Of a stretch of 64,000 nt of DNA, positions 27,331 through 34,438 are shown one piece after another. Position numbers and translations under genes: made by a program. Numbering within the stretch: position 1 is the first letter of the stretch; the number at the start of each line of letters is the position of its first letter. The DNA is from a virus, in the IMG/VR virus record IMGVR_UViG_3300032214_001346, positions 1 to 64,000 of that record. One strand, given 5' to 3'. Under the pieces are notes generated by a model. That model did no database searches. It was not told the origin of the DNA and saw only the letters and a list, made by a program, of their open reading frames with translations.

Positions 27331-27552
27331 TTATGTAGTTGGTATGTAAGCTTCACACTTAATAGCTATTTGCTCAAAGATTAAATCTATTTTTTCCCTT
27401 AATTCATCTTTGTCATCTTTTTGACATTGCCAGAGATTAACCAAGGTTGTTATTGGGAATCGATCATCGTTGCAGTCTCCTTCGTAGCTATAAAATTCAT
27501 TGTTCTGTTCAATTAAAAACCCTGAGTAAATACAATTTAAGCAACTTTTCAT
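27331..27552 (-). CDS. Hypothetical 73-aa Cys-containing protein
   Basis: MKSCLNCIYSGFLIEQNN with C4, C7, and further Cys at about residues 27, 43 and 65, possibly a zinc-binding mini-protein. Its ATG overlaps the stop of the upstream 72-aa gene (ATGA). Last gene of the small-protein operon before a terminator. Confidence 0.55.
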   Translation of the reverse strand: MKSCLNCIYSGFLIEQNNEFYSYEGDCNDDRFPITTLVNLWQCQKDDKDELREKIDLIFEQIAIKCEAYIPTT

Positions 27553-27767
27553 GATTCACTAATTTTAATCTGATTTAAAGAGTAAGCCTTGTGTAATTTG
27601 CCATTGATAGAAACTTCCATGAAACTCCATTTAGAGCCTGTGGGGGCTAATTCTGGAGTATGGAATCCTTCAAATATTGCATCTATCCATCCATGATTGG
27701 GATGCTTGTATTTAATTTTGTCTCCTGTTTTGTAATTGGTTAGTTGCGGTTCTGTTTGTTTTGACAT
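27549..27767 (-). CDS. Hypothetical 72-aa beta-barrel-like protein
   Basis: 'NYKTGDKIKYKHPNHGWIDAIFEGF' suggests a small SH3/KOW-like barrel. Coupled to the next gene by ATGA. No family name can be assigned. Confidence 0.55.
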   Translation of the reverse strand: MSKQTEPQLTNYKTGDKIKYKHPNHGWIDAIFEGFHTPELAPTGSKWSFMEVSINGKLHKAYSLNQIKISES

Positions 27768-27808
27768 ATTATTAAAGAATGATGTTGTGTTTTCCTTTTG
27801 TCTCCTTT

Positions 27809-27831
27809 AAGTCCGCCTTGTCAGCGGACTT
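27809..27831. other. Stem-loop AAGTCCGC/GCGGACTT
   Basis: Eight-bp arms around a 7-nt loop. On the + strand it ends in TTTTTC and looks like a terminator, although no rightward gene precedes it; on the minus strand it lies in the 5' leader of the 72-aa gene and could be an attenuator. Confidence 0.5.
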
Positions 27832-27838
27832 TTTCTGT

Positions 27839-27946
27839 TTATTTATGGGATTGAATGATTAAATAACAAAGGGAAATAATTGTTATTAAGATTGTCTCAA
27901 TCCCAATGGTGTAAAAGCTAAAAAGCCAAATATTAAAGTGATTCAT
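27839..27946 (-). CDS. 35-aa single-span membrane peptide
   Basis: MNHFNIWLFSFYTIGIETIL followed by ITIISLCYLIIQSHK: essentially one transmembrane helix. Start overlaps the end of the 42-aa gene upstream by eight bases (ATG before its TAA). Small phage membrane peptides often modulate host functions; no specific role can be inferred. Confidence 0.45.
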   Translation of the reverse strand: MNHFNIWLFSFYTIGIETILITIISLCYLIIQSHK

Positions 27947-28061
27947 AGCTAGGCTCTTCCTGATCAAATAGTGATTGCTGTTTCCAATCCTTACGTTCAC
28001 CATCTAAATATTTGAATGCTTCGTTGACCACGTTTTTAATAAATAAGGTGTGGTCGGGCAA
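27933..28061 (-). CDS. 42-aa small protein (TTG start)
   Basis: TTG start with AAGGAAG six nt upstream; a stop precedes it in frame, so no longer version exists. Sequence 'LFIKNVVNEAFKYLDGERKD' and 'WKQQSLFDQEEP' is amphipathic and acidic at the end. Lies 18 nt after the stop of the 91-aa gene. Confidence 0.45.
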   Translation of the reverse strand: MPDHTLFIKNVVNEAFKYLDGERKDWKQQSLFDQEEPSYESL

Positions 28062-28079
28062 GCATATCTTCCTTCTATT

Positions 28080-28355
28080 TCACACTATTTCACACTTACC
28101 TGTGATTGTGATACTTGTACTTTCCTCTTGATATTCTATTTTACACTTACCTGTGATTGTGATATCTATACTTTCCTCTTGATATTTGATGGAAAGTCCA
28201 ATGATTTGCCTTTGCTCAAGCGAGATATTTGGGTCTAATCCAATTTCTTCAACTAACATTATTTCCAGTCCATCCAAGCCATTGTAAAACTCAATCCTTA
28301 TGCTTTCAGTATCTCCTCTTTTGGCTTTGATTTTGGTGATTTTCCGCTCATTCAT
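28080..28355 (-). CDS. Hypothetical protein with duplicated C-terminal segment
   Basis: 91 aa. The last 34 residues are a tandem duplication: 'YQEESIDITITGKCKIE' then 'YQEESTSITITGKCEIV', encoded by two direct repeats of about 51 bp at 28083-28184. Start overlaps the upstream stop (ATGA). Function unknown. Confidence 0.55.
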   Translation of the reverse strand: MNERKITKIKAKRGDTESIRIEFYNGLDGLEIMLVEEIGLDPNISLEQRQIIGLSIKYQEESIDITITGKCKIEYQEESTSITITGKCEIV

Positions 28356-28630
28356 GATGCTGTTCCTGTGTAATGTTTTAGTATTTCTATGTTAATAAAG
28401 ATTTGGGTTGGTGACTGGAGGTGTGGTGGCTTGTCTAGTTGAATGTAATAAAGCCAGTCACCTGTACTAATTTGCCTGATACCTGTACAAATTCCCCATC
28501 CTTTATTTGTGAGTAGGCGATCGCCGAACCAGTAAGTTGGTCTGGTTAATGTCTCCCATGGTTCTGTTTTAGATGGTCTAGGCAGTCCCTTTAAGTCTTT
28601 AGATGCTATTTTCAATGGTGGTATTTGCAC
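28352..28630 (-). CDS. DUF1392-like hypothetical protein
   Basis: 92 aa, GTG start. 'WFGDRLLTNKGWGICTGIRQ' and 'GDWLYYIQLD' resemble the cyanobacterial DUF1392 pattern (a small beta-barrel of unknown function). Overlaps the upstream 61-aa gene by about 30 nt and the downstream gene by ATGA. Confidence 0.5.
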   Translation of the reverse strand: MQIPPLKIASKDLKGLPRPSKTEPWETLTRPTYWFGDRLLTNKGWGICTGIRQISTGDWLYYIQLDKPPHLQSPTQIFINIEILKHYTGTAS

Positions 28631-28784
28631 GGTATTTAATGTCTATTGTTATCTTTTGGCGCATCTCTAAATCTCTTAGGCAAATGGTGATTTCATTAAG
28701 CGGATATTTTGGAAAATTATCAATGATTTCTTTCTGAGTCCGCTCAACTTTGGTAAATTCCATAATCTTTGATTCAAGTGTCAT
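28599..28784 (-). CDS. Hypothetical 61-aa helical protein
   Basis: MTLESKIMEFTKVERTQKEI, with 'YPLNEITICLRDLEMRQKI' suggesting a degenerate winged helix. Preceded by GGAAGAG directly before the ATG and overlapping the stop of the DinD/Bro-like gene. Confidence 0.5.
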   Translation of the reverse strand: MTLESKIMEFTKVERTQKEIIDNFPKYPLNEITICLRDLEMRQKITIDIKYRANTTIENSI

Positions 28785-29127
28785 CTCTTCCTTTTTGTTT
28801 CAAAAACTTGGTTGTAAAATATAGTTGCGCGTTAGCAGTGTTGTAATCCCAAGGGTCTAGATTCACGACTACTAAATAAGCTCCGTATTTTGAAAGTCTG
28901 AAGTCAAGGTGGTTGCGTCCAATTTTGCTACTTGGATTTGGGACAACTAATTTTAAAAGATGTTTCTGGGGAAATTCTTTTGTATTTTGAAGTAGTTGCT
29001 TGACTCTATCTATTGAGTGTTTGAATGTTGCCCAATTTGTGCTTACAAGAGGGGCTAATTCGCGGGCTAACCAGTATTCCCCGTCACCATCTATGTGGGA
29101 AATATCATCAAAAGGATTACTTTTCAT
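28774..29127 (-). CDS. DinD/BRO-like antirepressor-type protein
   Basis: 117 aa. 'GEYWLARELAPLVSTNWATF', 'IDRVKQLLQNT' and 'DFRLSKYGAYLVVVNLDP' follow the DinD/BRO-N-like layout (xEYWxARxLxxLLxYxxWxxF ... YxLSRYACYLIxxNxDP). In phages such domains occur in antirepressors that lift lysogenic repression. It is short, only one domain. Sits next to the control region with divergent regulators. Confidence 0.65.
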   Translation of the reverse strand: MKSNPFDDISHIDGDGEYWLARELAPLVSTNWATFKHSIDRVKQLLQNTKEFPQKHLLKLVVPNPSSKIGRNHLDFRLSKYGAYLVVVNLDPWDYNTANAQLYFTTKFLKQKGRDDT

Positions 29128-29290
29128 GCTGCAACCTTTTTAGTCCAATAGCCAAAAGATTTTCTACTAAAAGTCCAATTTCTTCATCATTTGTCACAGC
29201 CAAAATTTTGATTGTTTTATACAAATCTCGTGGAATCCTGATCATCGCTTTTTCCGATTGTGTTTGATTATTGATTAGTTTCTTTGTCAT
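29117..29290 (-). CDS. CopG/RHH-type regulator
   Basis: 57 aa from ATG 29290 ('MTKKLINNQTQSEKAMIRIP'). 'AMIRIPRDLYKTIKILAVTN', 'LLVENLLAIGLKRL' is a ribbon-helix-helix pattern (short beta strand then two helices). Upstream lies the palindrome at 29316-29330, so it or the divergent HTH protein is probably autoregulated. First gene of the leftward early operon. Confidence 0.6.
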   Translation of the reverse strand: MTKKLINNQTQSEKAMIRIPRDLYKTIKILAVTNDEEIGLLVENLLAIGLKRLQHEK

Positions 29291-29439
29291 AAACACTGTT
29301 TTACTTAGTATTATCTTGTGTGTAACACAATTTAATTGTAGCACATAATCTATTGTAATTTACAAAAGAAATATATAACTTTACGTTATCTTTATCATTT
29401 TTAATCTATTGTGTGATTATGTTATTGTGTTACACAAAT
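29291..29439. promoter_or_regulatory. Divergent lysis/lysogeny-type control region with two operators
   Basis: Between a leftward RHH gene and a rightward HTH gene. Two inverted repeats share half-sites TTGTGT/ACACAA: 29316-29330 (3-bp centre) and 29425-29437 (1-bp centre, ending 2 nt before ATG 29440); an extra half-site TTGTGT lies at 29409-29414. Such an arrangement is typical of repressor-controlled switches. Confidence 0.65.
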
Positions 29440-29790
29440 ATGAAAGCTACTAGAAAGATTTGGACTAAAAAAGGACTGGCTAAATTAGGTGGTATAGTCC
29501 GCAGATCCCGTGAGGCCAGACAATTGACTTTAAGAGAACTTGCTGACTTGAGTTCTACTGAAGGTAATTCGGTCCACTTCAAAACCATTAGCTGTATTGA
29601 AAATTCTTCTGTAATGCCCAACTTTAATACTCTTGAAGCGATCGCCTCATCAGGTTTAATTTTTGACGATAAAGGTAAGACTTTAGATATTTACGACTTC
29701 ATTGATATTGCATCTGAAACCGACAACAGCACAGATGAAACTACAGATATTTACGCAGACTTACCTCTTTTAAACAATATTGAGAATTAA
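29440..29790 (+). CDS. XRE-like HTH regulator (candidate repressor)
   Basis: 116 aa from ATG 29440; GTG 29413 and ATG 29419 are alternative starts and none has a clear SD. 'LGGIVRRSREARQLTLRELA', then 'VHFKTISCIENSSVMPNFNT' is a helix-turn-helix of the XRE/Cro type (residues about 12-60). C-terminus is acidic (Asp/Glu/Thr-rich). Positioned at the divergent operators, so it may be the prophage repressor. Confidence 0.65.
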   Translation: MKATRKIWTKKGLAKLGGIVRRSREARQLTLRELADLSSTEGNSVHFKTISCIENSSVMPNFNTLEAIASSGLIFDDKGKTLDIYDFIDIASETDNSTDETTDIYADLPLLNNIEN

Positions 29791-29793
29791 AGT

Positions 29794-30159
29794 ATGAAAG
29801 CAGGAAGATTAATCAAATCTATATGTAGCCGGGCTTCTAGTATGAATCAGGCTGCTAAAAAGTCTAAAGTTTCTCAAGGAACTTTGAGCGAATGGCAAGC
29901 GGATAAAGTGTCGCCTGGATTAGAGAAATACGTAGATTTGTGTTTGGCTATGGGTTGCCGTCCTGGTTTTGAATTGGATCAATATTTGGGTCTAGGTGCA
30001 GCAAAACCAAAAACAGCAGAAGATGTTTTAGGCGTAGCGTTGGGACTACCACCCATAGAACAGCAACGCTTAATCTCTTTAATTACTGCTAAGTATGTTG
30101 AATATTTAAGCGGTGAATTGAAAGATGAGATGATAGAATTAGCAGACATCAATAATTAA
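29794..30159 (+). CDS. XRE-like HTH protein
   Basis: 121 aa. 'SMNQAAKKSKVSQGTLSEWQ', 'SPGLEKYVDLCLAMG' is a helix-turn-helix; the C-terminal half is helical and could dimerise. Four nt after the candidate repressor and in the same operon, so likely a co-regulator. Confidence 0.6.
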   Translation: MKAGRLIKSICSRASSMNQAAKKSKVSQGTLSEWQADKVSPGLEKYVDLCLAMGCRPGFELDQYLGLGAAKPKTAEDVLGVALGLPPIEQQRLISLITAKYVEYLSGELKDEMIELADINN

Positions 30160-30167
30160 AGGAAATT

Positions 30168-30374
30168 ATGGCACGACCATCAGATTACGGTAAAAACAAA
30201 GTAAAAGTTACGCTTAGGCTTACTCCAACAGCTAGATGTGTATATCAGTGTTACGCAGACCATTTATGTATAGCCTTTGGTGAGCTAATTGAGAGAATTG
30301 TCCGAAACCCAGACGTAGCAAGGGGTATGGCTGCTTTTCTGGAGACTGAAAAAAAAGTTTTGGAAAAGGCTTGA
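30168..30374 (+). CDS. Small RHH-like protein, paralogue of 23929
   Basis: 68 aa; preceded by AAAGGAAATT. 'VKVTLRLTPTARCVYQCYAD' and 'LIERIVRNPDVARGMAAFLE' parallel the 73-aa leftward protein at 23929. Having one copy in each early operon suggests cross-regulation. The next promoter overlaps its stop codon. Confidence 0.55.
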   Translation: MARPSDYGKNKVKVTLRLTPTARCVYQCYADHLCIAFGELIERIVRNPDVARGMAAFLETEKKVLEKA

Positions 30375-30399
30375 CAAAATAATTCTATCCATACATAAT
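30371..30399 (+). promoter_or_regulatory. Strong sigma70-type promoter
   Basis: TTGACA at 30371-30376, 17-bp spacer, CATAAT at 30394-30399. Drives the 30436 gene and probably the telomere resolvase. Confidence 0.75.
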
Positions 30400-30419
30400 G
30401 GAAATATAGAAAAACAAAC

Positions 30420-30486
30420 GACGCGGGAGGGTGTGATGGACTTAGTAAAAAGAAGACAGGTATTGATCAATTTGATCTCCCGCGTC
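30420..30486 (+). promoter_or_regulatory. Long-range inverted repeat over a ribosome binding site
   Basis: GACGCGGGAG (30420-30429) and CTCCCGCGTC (30477-30486) are perfect complements 47 nt apart. The left arm contains most of the SD (GGGAGG 30425-30430) of the gene starting at 30436, and the right arm lies inside its coding sequence, so pairing would hide the SD. Confidence 0.6.
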
Positions 30487-31530
30487 GGGAGAGGACAACA
30501 AAACATCTACCGCTGGGTAGATGAGTTAATCAGTATTGACGCTCAGATTGAGCAACAGGAACAGGTACAAGAGGAGACAAAAAAAGTGACAACAGAATTA
30601 AAATTAGCGGTAGGGATGCAAATAGTTCACCCTCGCTGGGGCGAAGGAATTATATTTGCCGTAATGGGCAAAATGGTTTCAGTGGATTTCCCAGGAATGG
30701 GAAGAAAGCTGGTATCTGATACTTCAGATTTAAAAGCTGTTGACAAACAATCTAAACAGAACAAGCCACAACAACAGTCGCAAGTACAATCACAAGCACC
30801 AATTAAGTCACAACCCAAGATTGATACAAGTATAGAAGTCGCTAAACAGCAACTTCTAGCACTTGGTGTACTGGAAGAGTCTATTTCAATCCAGGACGGA
30901 CTTGTAGTGGTCCTAGGTGCTGATTGTAAACAGCATGAAGGAAAGTTTTTCTATTGGGACAAAACAGTGTTCCCTACTGAACACGATAAGGGTTATAAAA
31001 AAGATGCAGGCAATGTCCGCATCAATCCAGCACAGATTAAAAACTCCCAGAGAAAAGCCTGGGAAAACTATAAAATTGAGCAGGGCAAAAAACCTGCTCA
31101 ACCATTTGAAAAGTGGTTAAGTGGGAGGTTAACTAACCTCCCCAAACTAGTTATTAATAAAATTGATGCTGAACCTGCATCAATTTGGATCAAAGAAGAT
31201 ATAAACAAATACGTTCTGTTTATTAACAGAACGTCACGCCACGTTCAAGAACTATGTGCTGCTATTCGGCATGAAATGAATGGCACGGATAGTCAAGATG
31301 GGAAGTTTATGGTCTTCCTGGACAACCAGGAAGAAATTACCCTCGCCTCAAAAGGGAGCGAAGGATGGAAATTGAGTACTCATGTCACCCTAATGAAAAA
31401 AGAGGGTGACACCAAGAAGGAGTTTTACGTAAAAGATGAGGTTTTTGCACCCATCATGGAAAAGTTAAATGTAGCTGCTGAAAAATGCGGTGATTCTTTT
31501 AAGATGCCATTTGGGCTTCGCGTAATGTAA
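30436..31530 (+). CDS. Protein with PcrA/UvrD-tudor-like domain
   Basis: 364 aa from ATG 30436 (GGGAGG five nt upstream; GTG 30433 is the alternative). Residues about 58-93 ('VGMQIVHPRWGEGIIFAV', 'VSVDFPGMGRKLV') closely resemble the C-terminal tudor-like domain of PcrA/UvrD helicases, which contacts RNA polymerase. A Gln-rich linker (100-130) and an unrecognised C-terminal domain (135-364) follow. No helicase motifs. It may bind RNA polymerase or DNA; the function is unknown. Confidence 0.55.
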   Translation: MDLVKRRQVLINLISRVGRGQQNIYRWVDELISIDAQIEQQEQVQEETKKVTTELKLAVGMQIVHPRWGEGIIFAVMGKMVSVDFPGMGRKLVSDTSDLKAVDKQSKQNKPQQQSQVQSQAPIKSQPKIDTSIEVAKQQLLALGVLEESISIQDGLVVVLGADCKQHEGKFFYWDKTVFPTEHDKGYKKDAGNVRINPAQIKNSQRKAWENYKIEQGKKPAQPFEKWLSGRLTNLPKLVINKIDAEPASIWIKEDINKYVLFINRTSRHVQELCAAIRHEMNGTDSQDGKFMVFLDNQEEITLASKGSEGWKLSTHVTLMKKEGDTKKEFYVKDEVFAPIMEKLNVAAEKCGDSFKMPFGLRVM

Positions 31531-31552
31531 TATCTCACTAAAGTAAGTTGTA

Positions 31553-31602
31553 TTGCGACCTAAGCACGTCGGTAAACTGCTGTTGTAAATAAGGAGCAAA
31601 AA
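31553..31602 (+). repeat. Shared 5' leader, copy 1
   Basis: The leader 'TTGCGACCTAAGCACGTC' and 'AAACTGCTGTTGTAAAT' before the telomere resolvase is repeated with few changes before the gene at 32709, and the first codons (METTM) match too. The duplication implies shared control of the two genes. Confidence 0.7.
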
Positions 31603-32646
31603 ATGGAAACAACAATGATAGTAGCGGAAGTAGATGATGAGTATCAGGGTTGTCAAGGAAAAATCATTTTCATGGCAAATACTTACTATGCAAAATTAAA
31701 AAACTACACTTTGGAGCTACAAGTACAAAAAGTTTTGTTTCTACCTAGCTGGGTTGAGATTGTCACACCGTTCAAAGCTGAAATTGAAAATGAGTTTGGC
31801 ACTAATGCTAATTCGGTATGCAATGCCGTTAGCTCGGTTTTAAAAGGTATAGAAAGACGTGTGAACGCAGAAGCGAATCAATTCCCAGATGGTATGCTAA
31901 TTCAGCAATATCAACTTTTTTGCAAGTCTGTTAAATCCTTGATGAGCGAGTATAGTAAATCTAAGCGTGTAGAAGGACAAAAGAAATTAAATTTGAGACA
32001 GCAAAATACAATTGATGTTGAGGTCGCTTCGTTGCTTTTGTGGTCAAAAGCTAAGTTGCAAAACTTACCACGACTAGGTAAAGACTGGACTGAAGTAGCG
32101 ATCGCGCTGATGACCCTTACAGGTCGAAGGCAGTCTGAAATTATGTGTAGTGGTAGCTTTGAATACCTTGATAATAACTGGGTTATGTTTAGTGGACAAC
32201 TCAAAAAACATAGTTTAGAAAGTGCCGAAAGCTACAAAATTCCCATTTTAATGGGCGCTGCTAGAGAAGTAGTTGAAGGACTTAGGTGGCTGTCAGACTC
32301 GCGTAAGCGAGTACAGATTATAGATGGTGATGTTAGTGCTGCTGCTAAAAAGGCTCATGATATGTACAGCAGTTATCTAAGCGCGAGCGTCAAGGATGTG
32401 TTAGGTGCTTATGTAAAGACTGATGATAACTGGGTTCACGAAGGAAAAGATCGGAAAAAATGTCTTCTCTTGAGACAAATATACGGTCAAGTCGTCTATC
32501 CTTTGTTTTTTAGGGATAGTAGGCAAAAAATAAACCAAGCGTTAAATCAAATTATGGGACATAACAATAGCTTAGAAGCGGGTAGGAGCAGTGTCACCTG
32601 TTATGACGCAGATGTCGTAGTGATTGACATTGATAAATGTAAATAG
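31603..32646 (+). CDS. Telomere resolvase (protelomerase) of the hairpin-telomere type
   Basis: 347 aa with SD AAGGAG. 'ALMTLTGRRQSEIMCSGSF', 'WVMFSGQLKKHS' and 'YKIPIL' match the TelK/TelN/TelA signature (TGRRxxEI...FxGQxK...YxIPxL). Candidate catalytic residues R176, K201, R291, H320 and Y334; the R-to-K spacing of 25 equals that recalled for TelK (R275, K300). It would cut a palindromic site and reseal the ends as hairpins, giving a linear plasmid prophage. Shorter than TelN (about 630 aa) and TelA (442 aa). No integrase is seen in the window. Confidence 0.8.
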   Translation: METTMIVAEVDDEYQGCQGKIIFMANTYYAKLKNYTLELQVQKVLFLPSWVEIVTPFKAEIENEFGTNANSVCNAVSSVLKGIERRVNAEANQFPDGMLIQQYQLFCKSVKSLMSEYSKSKRVEGQKKLNLRQQNTIDVEVASLLLWSKAKLQNLPRLGKDWTEVAIALMTLTGRRQSEIMCSGSFEYLDNNWVMFSGQLKKHSLESAESYKIPILMGAAREVVEGLRWLSDSRKRVQIIDGDVSAAAKKAHDMYSSYLSASVKDVLGAYVKTDDNWVHEGKDRKKCLLLRQIYGQVVYPLFFRDSRQKINQALNQIMGHNNSLEAGRSSVTCYDADVVVIDIDKCK

Positions 32647-32652
32647 TTAGCT

Positions 32653-32708
32653 TTGCGACTTAAGTACGTCATTAAACTGCTGTTGTAAATACTGAAGAGC
32701 AAAATAAA
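32653..32708 (+). repeat. Shared 5' leader, copy 2
   Basis: 'TTGCGACTTAAGTACGTC' and 'AAACTGCTGTTGTAAAT' repeat the leader of the telomere resolvase gene, 1100 bp downstream, again followed by an ATGGAAACAACAATGA start. Confidence 0.7.
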
Positions 32709-33023
32709 ATGGAAACAACAATGACAGTAGATGGTTACAACTATACTTTAGTTGAATACGCTTACACAACAAACCAAGGAGACTTGGTTGGTTATTCCAA
32801 GTCCCATGACATTAAATTTGCTGGGGAAATTAAAGAAATACCTGATGATTGTGAGTGGCTGACACCACTCACTCCAGTTAAACGCGCCCCTCTGGGCGAC
32901 ACCTTCGTAATGGAAGATGGGGTGGATACTTATTCCAGACATTTCTTAGAGGAACAATTAAAAGAAGAAGAAAGTCTCAAAAGGCGTAGGATAAAGCCGG
33001 GCTGGCAGCCTTTTACCTTTTAG
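32709..33023 (+). CDS. Hypothetical 104-aa protein
   Basis: Starts METTMTVDGYNYTLVEYAYT; contains 'IPDDCEWLTPLTPVKRAPLG' and a charged C-terminus. No family recognised. Its leader and first five residues copy those of the telomere resolvase gene, so the two probably share regulation. Confidence 0.6.
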   Translation: METTMTVDGYNYTLVEYAYTTNQGDLVGYSKSHDIKFAGEIKEIPDDCEWLTPLTPVKRAPLGDTFVMEDGVDTYSRHFLEEQLKEEESLKRRRIKPGWQPFTF

Positions 33024-33042
33024 CGTCATCCCACCTGATGAT

Positions 33043-33061
33043 GGGCGGCTGGCTACCGCCC
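33043..33061 (+). other. GC-rich hairpin in intergenic region
   Basis: GGGCGG-ctggcta-CCGCCC between the genes at 32709 and 33122. It has no T-run and may be an mRNA-stabilising or attenuating structure. Confidence 0.5.
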
Positions 33062-33121
33062 GAAACTACCACCCCGGTAGTAGTGGGAAGCCTATTTACA
33101 TTACACCCACAGGAGACAGAC

Positions 33122-33349
33122 ATGGACGTTAAAGAATTTATTATTGCTAACTGGAAAAGCACTCAATCTCTTAACACCCTATTGGGTGTTGATTTTCCCA
33201 AAAATGACGAGTTTCACTTTGGTGAAACTCCCACAGAACAAGGAAGAATTGAAGTAAAAAACGGGAAGATTACCCGTGTCACTACATGGTCAGGTTTAAG
33301 CTGGTCAGCTAAATATGGCTACAGCAGTCCTGTTGTAGATGTCTTTTAG
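33122..33349 (+). CDS. Hypothetical 75-aa protein
   Basis: Start ATG 33122 is chosen for AGGAG eight nt upstream; the frame extends back to 33038 without an SD. 'MDVKEFIIANWKSTQSLNTL' then 'GETPTEQGRIEVKNGKITRV'. Small, mixed alpha/beta; function unknown. Followed by a hairpin. Confidence 0.55.
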   Translation: MDVKEFIIANWKSTQSLNTLLGVDFPKNDEFHFGETPTEQGRIEVKNGKITRVTTWSGLSWSAKYGYSSPVVDVF

Positions 33350-33357
33350 TGTTATTT

Positions 33358-33377
33358 GCGGATCATGAAAGATCCGC
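33358..33377 (+). terminator. Hairpin GCGGATC/GATCCGC
   Basis: Seven-bp arms, 6-nt loop, just after the 75-aa gene. No immediate T-run (TTTTTTA lies about 35 nt on), so it may be an attenuator. Confidence 0.45.
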
Positions 33378-33434
33378 ACTTAAAGCTTTTGCAATTCCCT
33401 TCTTGAGGGATATTTTTTATACTTGGAGTAACAG

Positions 33435-33752
33435 ATGAAAGTTGGAGATAGTTTAATTGTTTTAGACAAATCCTGGAACAAGACAAGAGGGCAGGTATCT
33501 CAAGGAATTATTGAAAAGATAGGACGGACATACTTCTATGTTCGTGTTGATTATGATCTAATAAAAGTTCAGATAGGGGATTTCCCTATTGTCGTCCAAG
33601 AGTACAATGCTGTATTATTTGATTCACAAGAATCATACAGCAACTACATTCAACACAAAGATAATCTTAAAAAACTTCAAGTTGCAACCAGAAAACTTGA
33701 TTTGCTGACACCGGATCAAATACGTCGCATTTTAGAAATAATAGAAGAGTAG
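33435..33752 (+). CDS. Hypothetical small beta-barrel-like protein
   Basis: 105 aa. 'MKVGDSLIVLDKSW', 'IEKIGRTYFYVRVDYDLIKV' suggests a KOW/SH3-like barrel in residues 1-55; the C-terminal half is helical ('LKKLQVATRKLDLLTPDQIR'). Three nt before the methyltransferase gene, probably co-transcribed. No family name. Confidence 0.6.
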   Translation: MKVGDSLIVLDKSWNKTRGQVSQGIIEKIGRTYFYVRVDYDLIKVQIGDFPIVVQEYNAVLFDSQESYSNYIQHKDNLKKLQVATRKLDLLTPDQIRRILEIIEE

Positions 33753-33754
33753 CT

Positions 33755-34423
33755 ATGAATCAATTAACACTCTTTGAAGAGCAGCTTACTGTCAGTGATG
33801 ACTTTACGAACGATGACTATGAAACACCTGACTGGTTAGCCAAAGCAATGGCTAATCTAGTCTTGCTTACAGACAGAGAGATTCTTGAACCATTTGCTGG
33901 TTCAGGTCAAATAGCTAAATACCTACCAAGCGATCGCTCAGTAGAGTGTGTAGAAATCAAGTATTCCCGATTTTTGCAAGGGAAAGAAAAAGCTAAGTTG
34001 GCTACATGGGTAAATGGTAACTTTTTTAGCGATATTTCTAAGTGTGGATGTGACCTTATCATCTCAAATCCACCTTTTTCTTTATGTGTTGAGGCGGTTG
34101 CCAAATCTTTGGAACTGCTTAATGATAGCCCCAATTCCCGTCTCTTGTTTTTGATGCCATTGGATTGGAATTGCTCTCAAGGAAGGGCTAAAGCGTGGGA
34201 ATCATTGGATGCACATATCCATCATGTCTACCCTATCGCCGACAGGATAGATTACCTGAAAGATGGTATTCCTATGAGCAAGCAACAAAAAATAGTTAAT
34301 GGTGTTCCGCAGTTCAAGAGTGGAAAGCCAGTCATGAACAGCGGTCGTCAATGTTACGATGCTGTTTTTGATATCCGTTTAAGCAAATCACGGTCAGCAT
34401 TAACACTAATTTTCAAGCCATAA
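33755..34423 (+). CDS. DNA adenine methyltransferase-like protein
   Basis: 222 aa. Motif I 'ILEPFAGSGQIAKYL' (about residues 43-57) binds AdoMet; motif IV 'NPPF' (about residue 105) indicates N6-adenine methylation. The order I then IV suggests the gamma/alpha type. No target-recognition insertion of note, and no partner restriction enzyme is adjacent, so it is likely a solitary methyltransferase for self-protection. Confidence 0.8.
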   Translation: MNQLTLFEEQLTVSDDFTNDDYETPDWLAKAMANLVLLTDREILEPFAGSGQIAKYLPSDRSVECVEIKYSRFLQGKEKAKLATWVNGNFFSDISKCGCDLIISNPPFSLCVEAVAKSLELLNDSPNSRLLFLMPLDWNCSQGRAKAWESLDAHIHHVYPIADRIDYLKDGIPMSKQQKIVNGVPQFKSGKPVMNSGRQCYDAVFDIRLSKSRSALTLIFKP

Positions 34424-34438
34424 GAGGAGCATAACACA

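Noticed and set aside
31603-32646. Ordinary phage integrase
   Set aside because: Catalytic core fits telomere resolvases (GRRxxEI, GQLK, YxIPxL) better, with no typical integrase HxxR box of the standard spacing and no att site seen.
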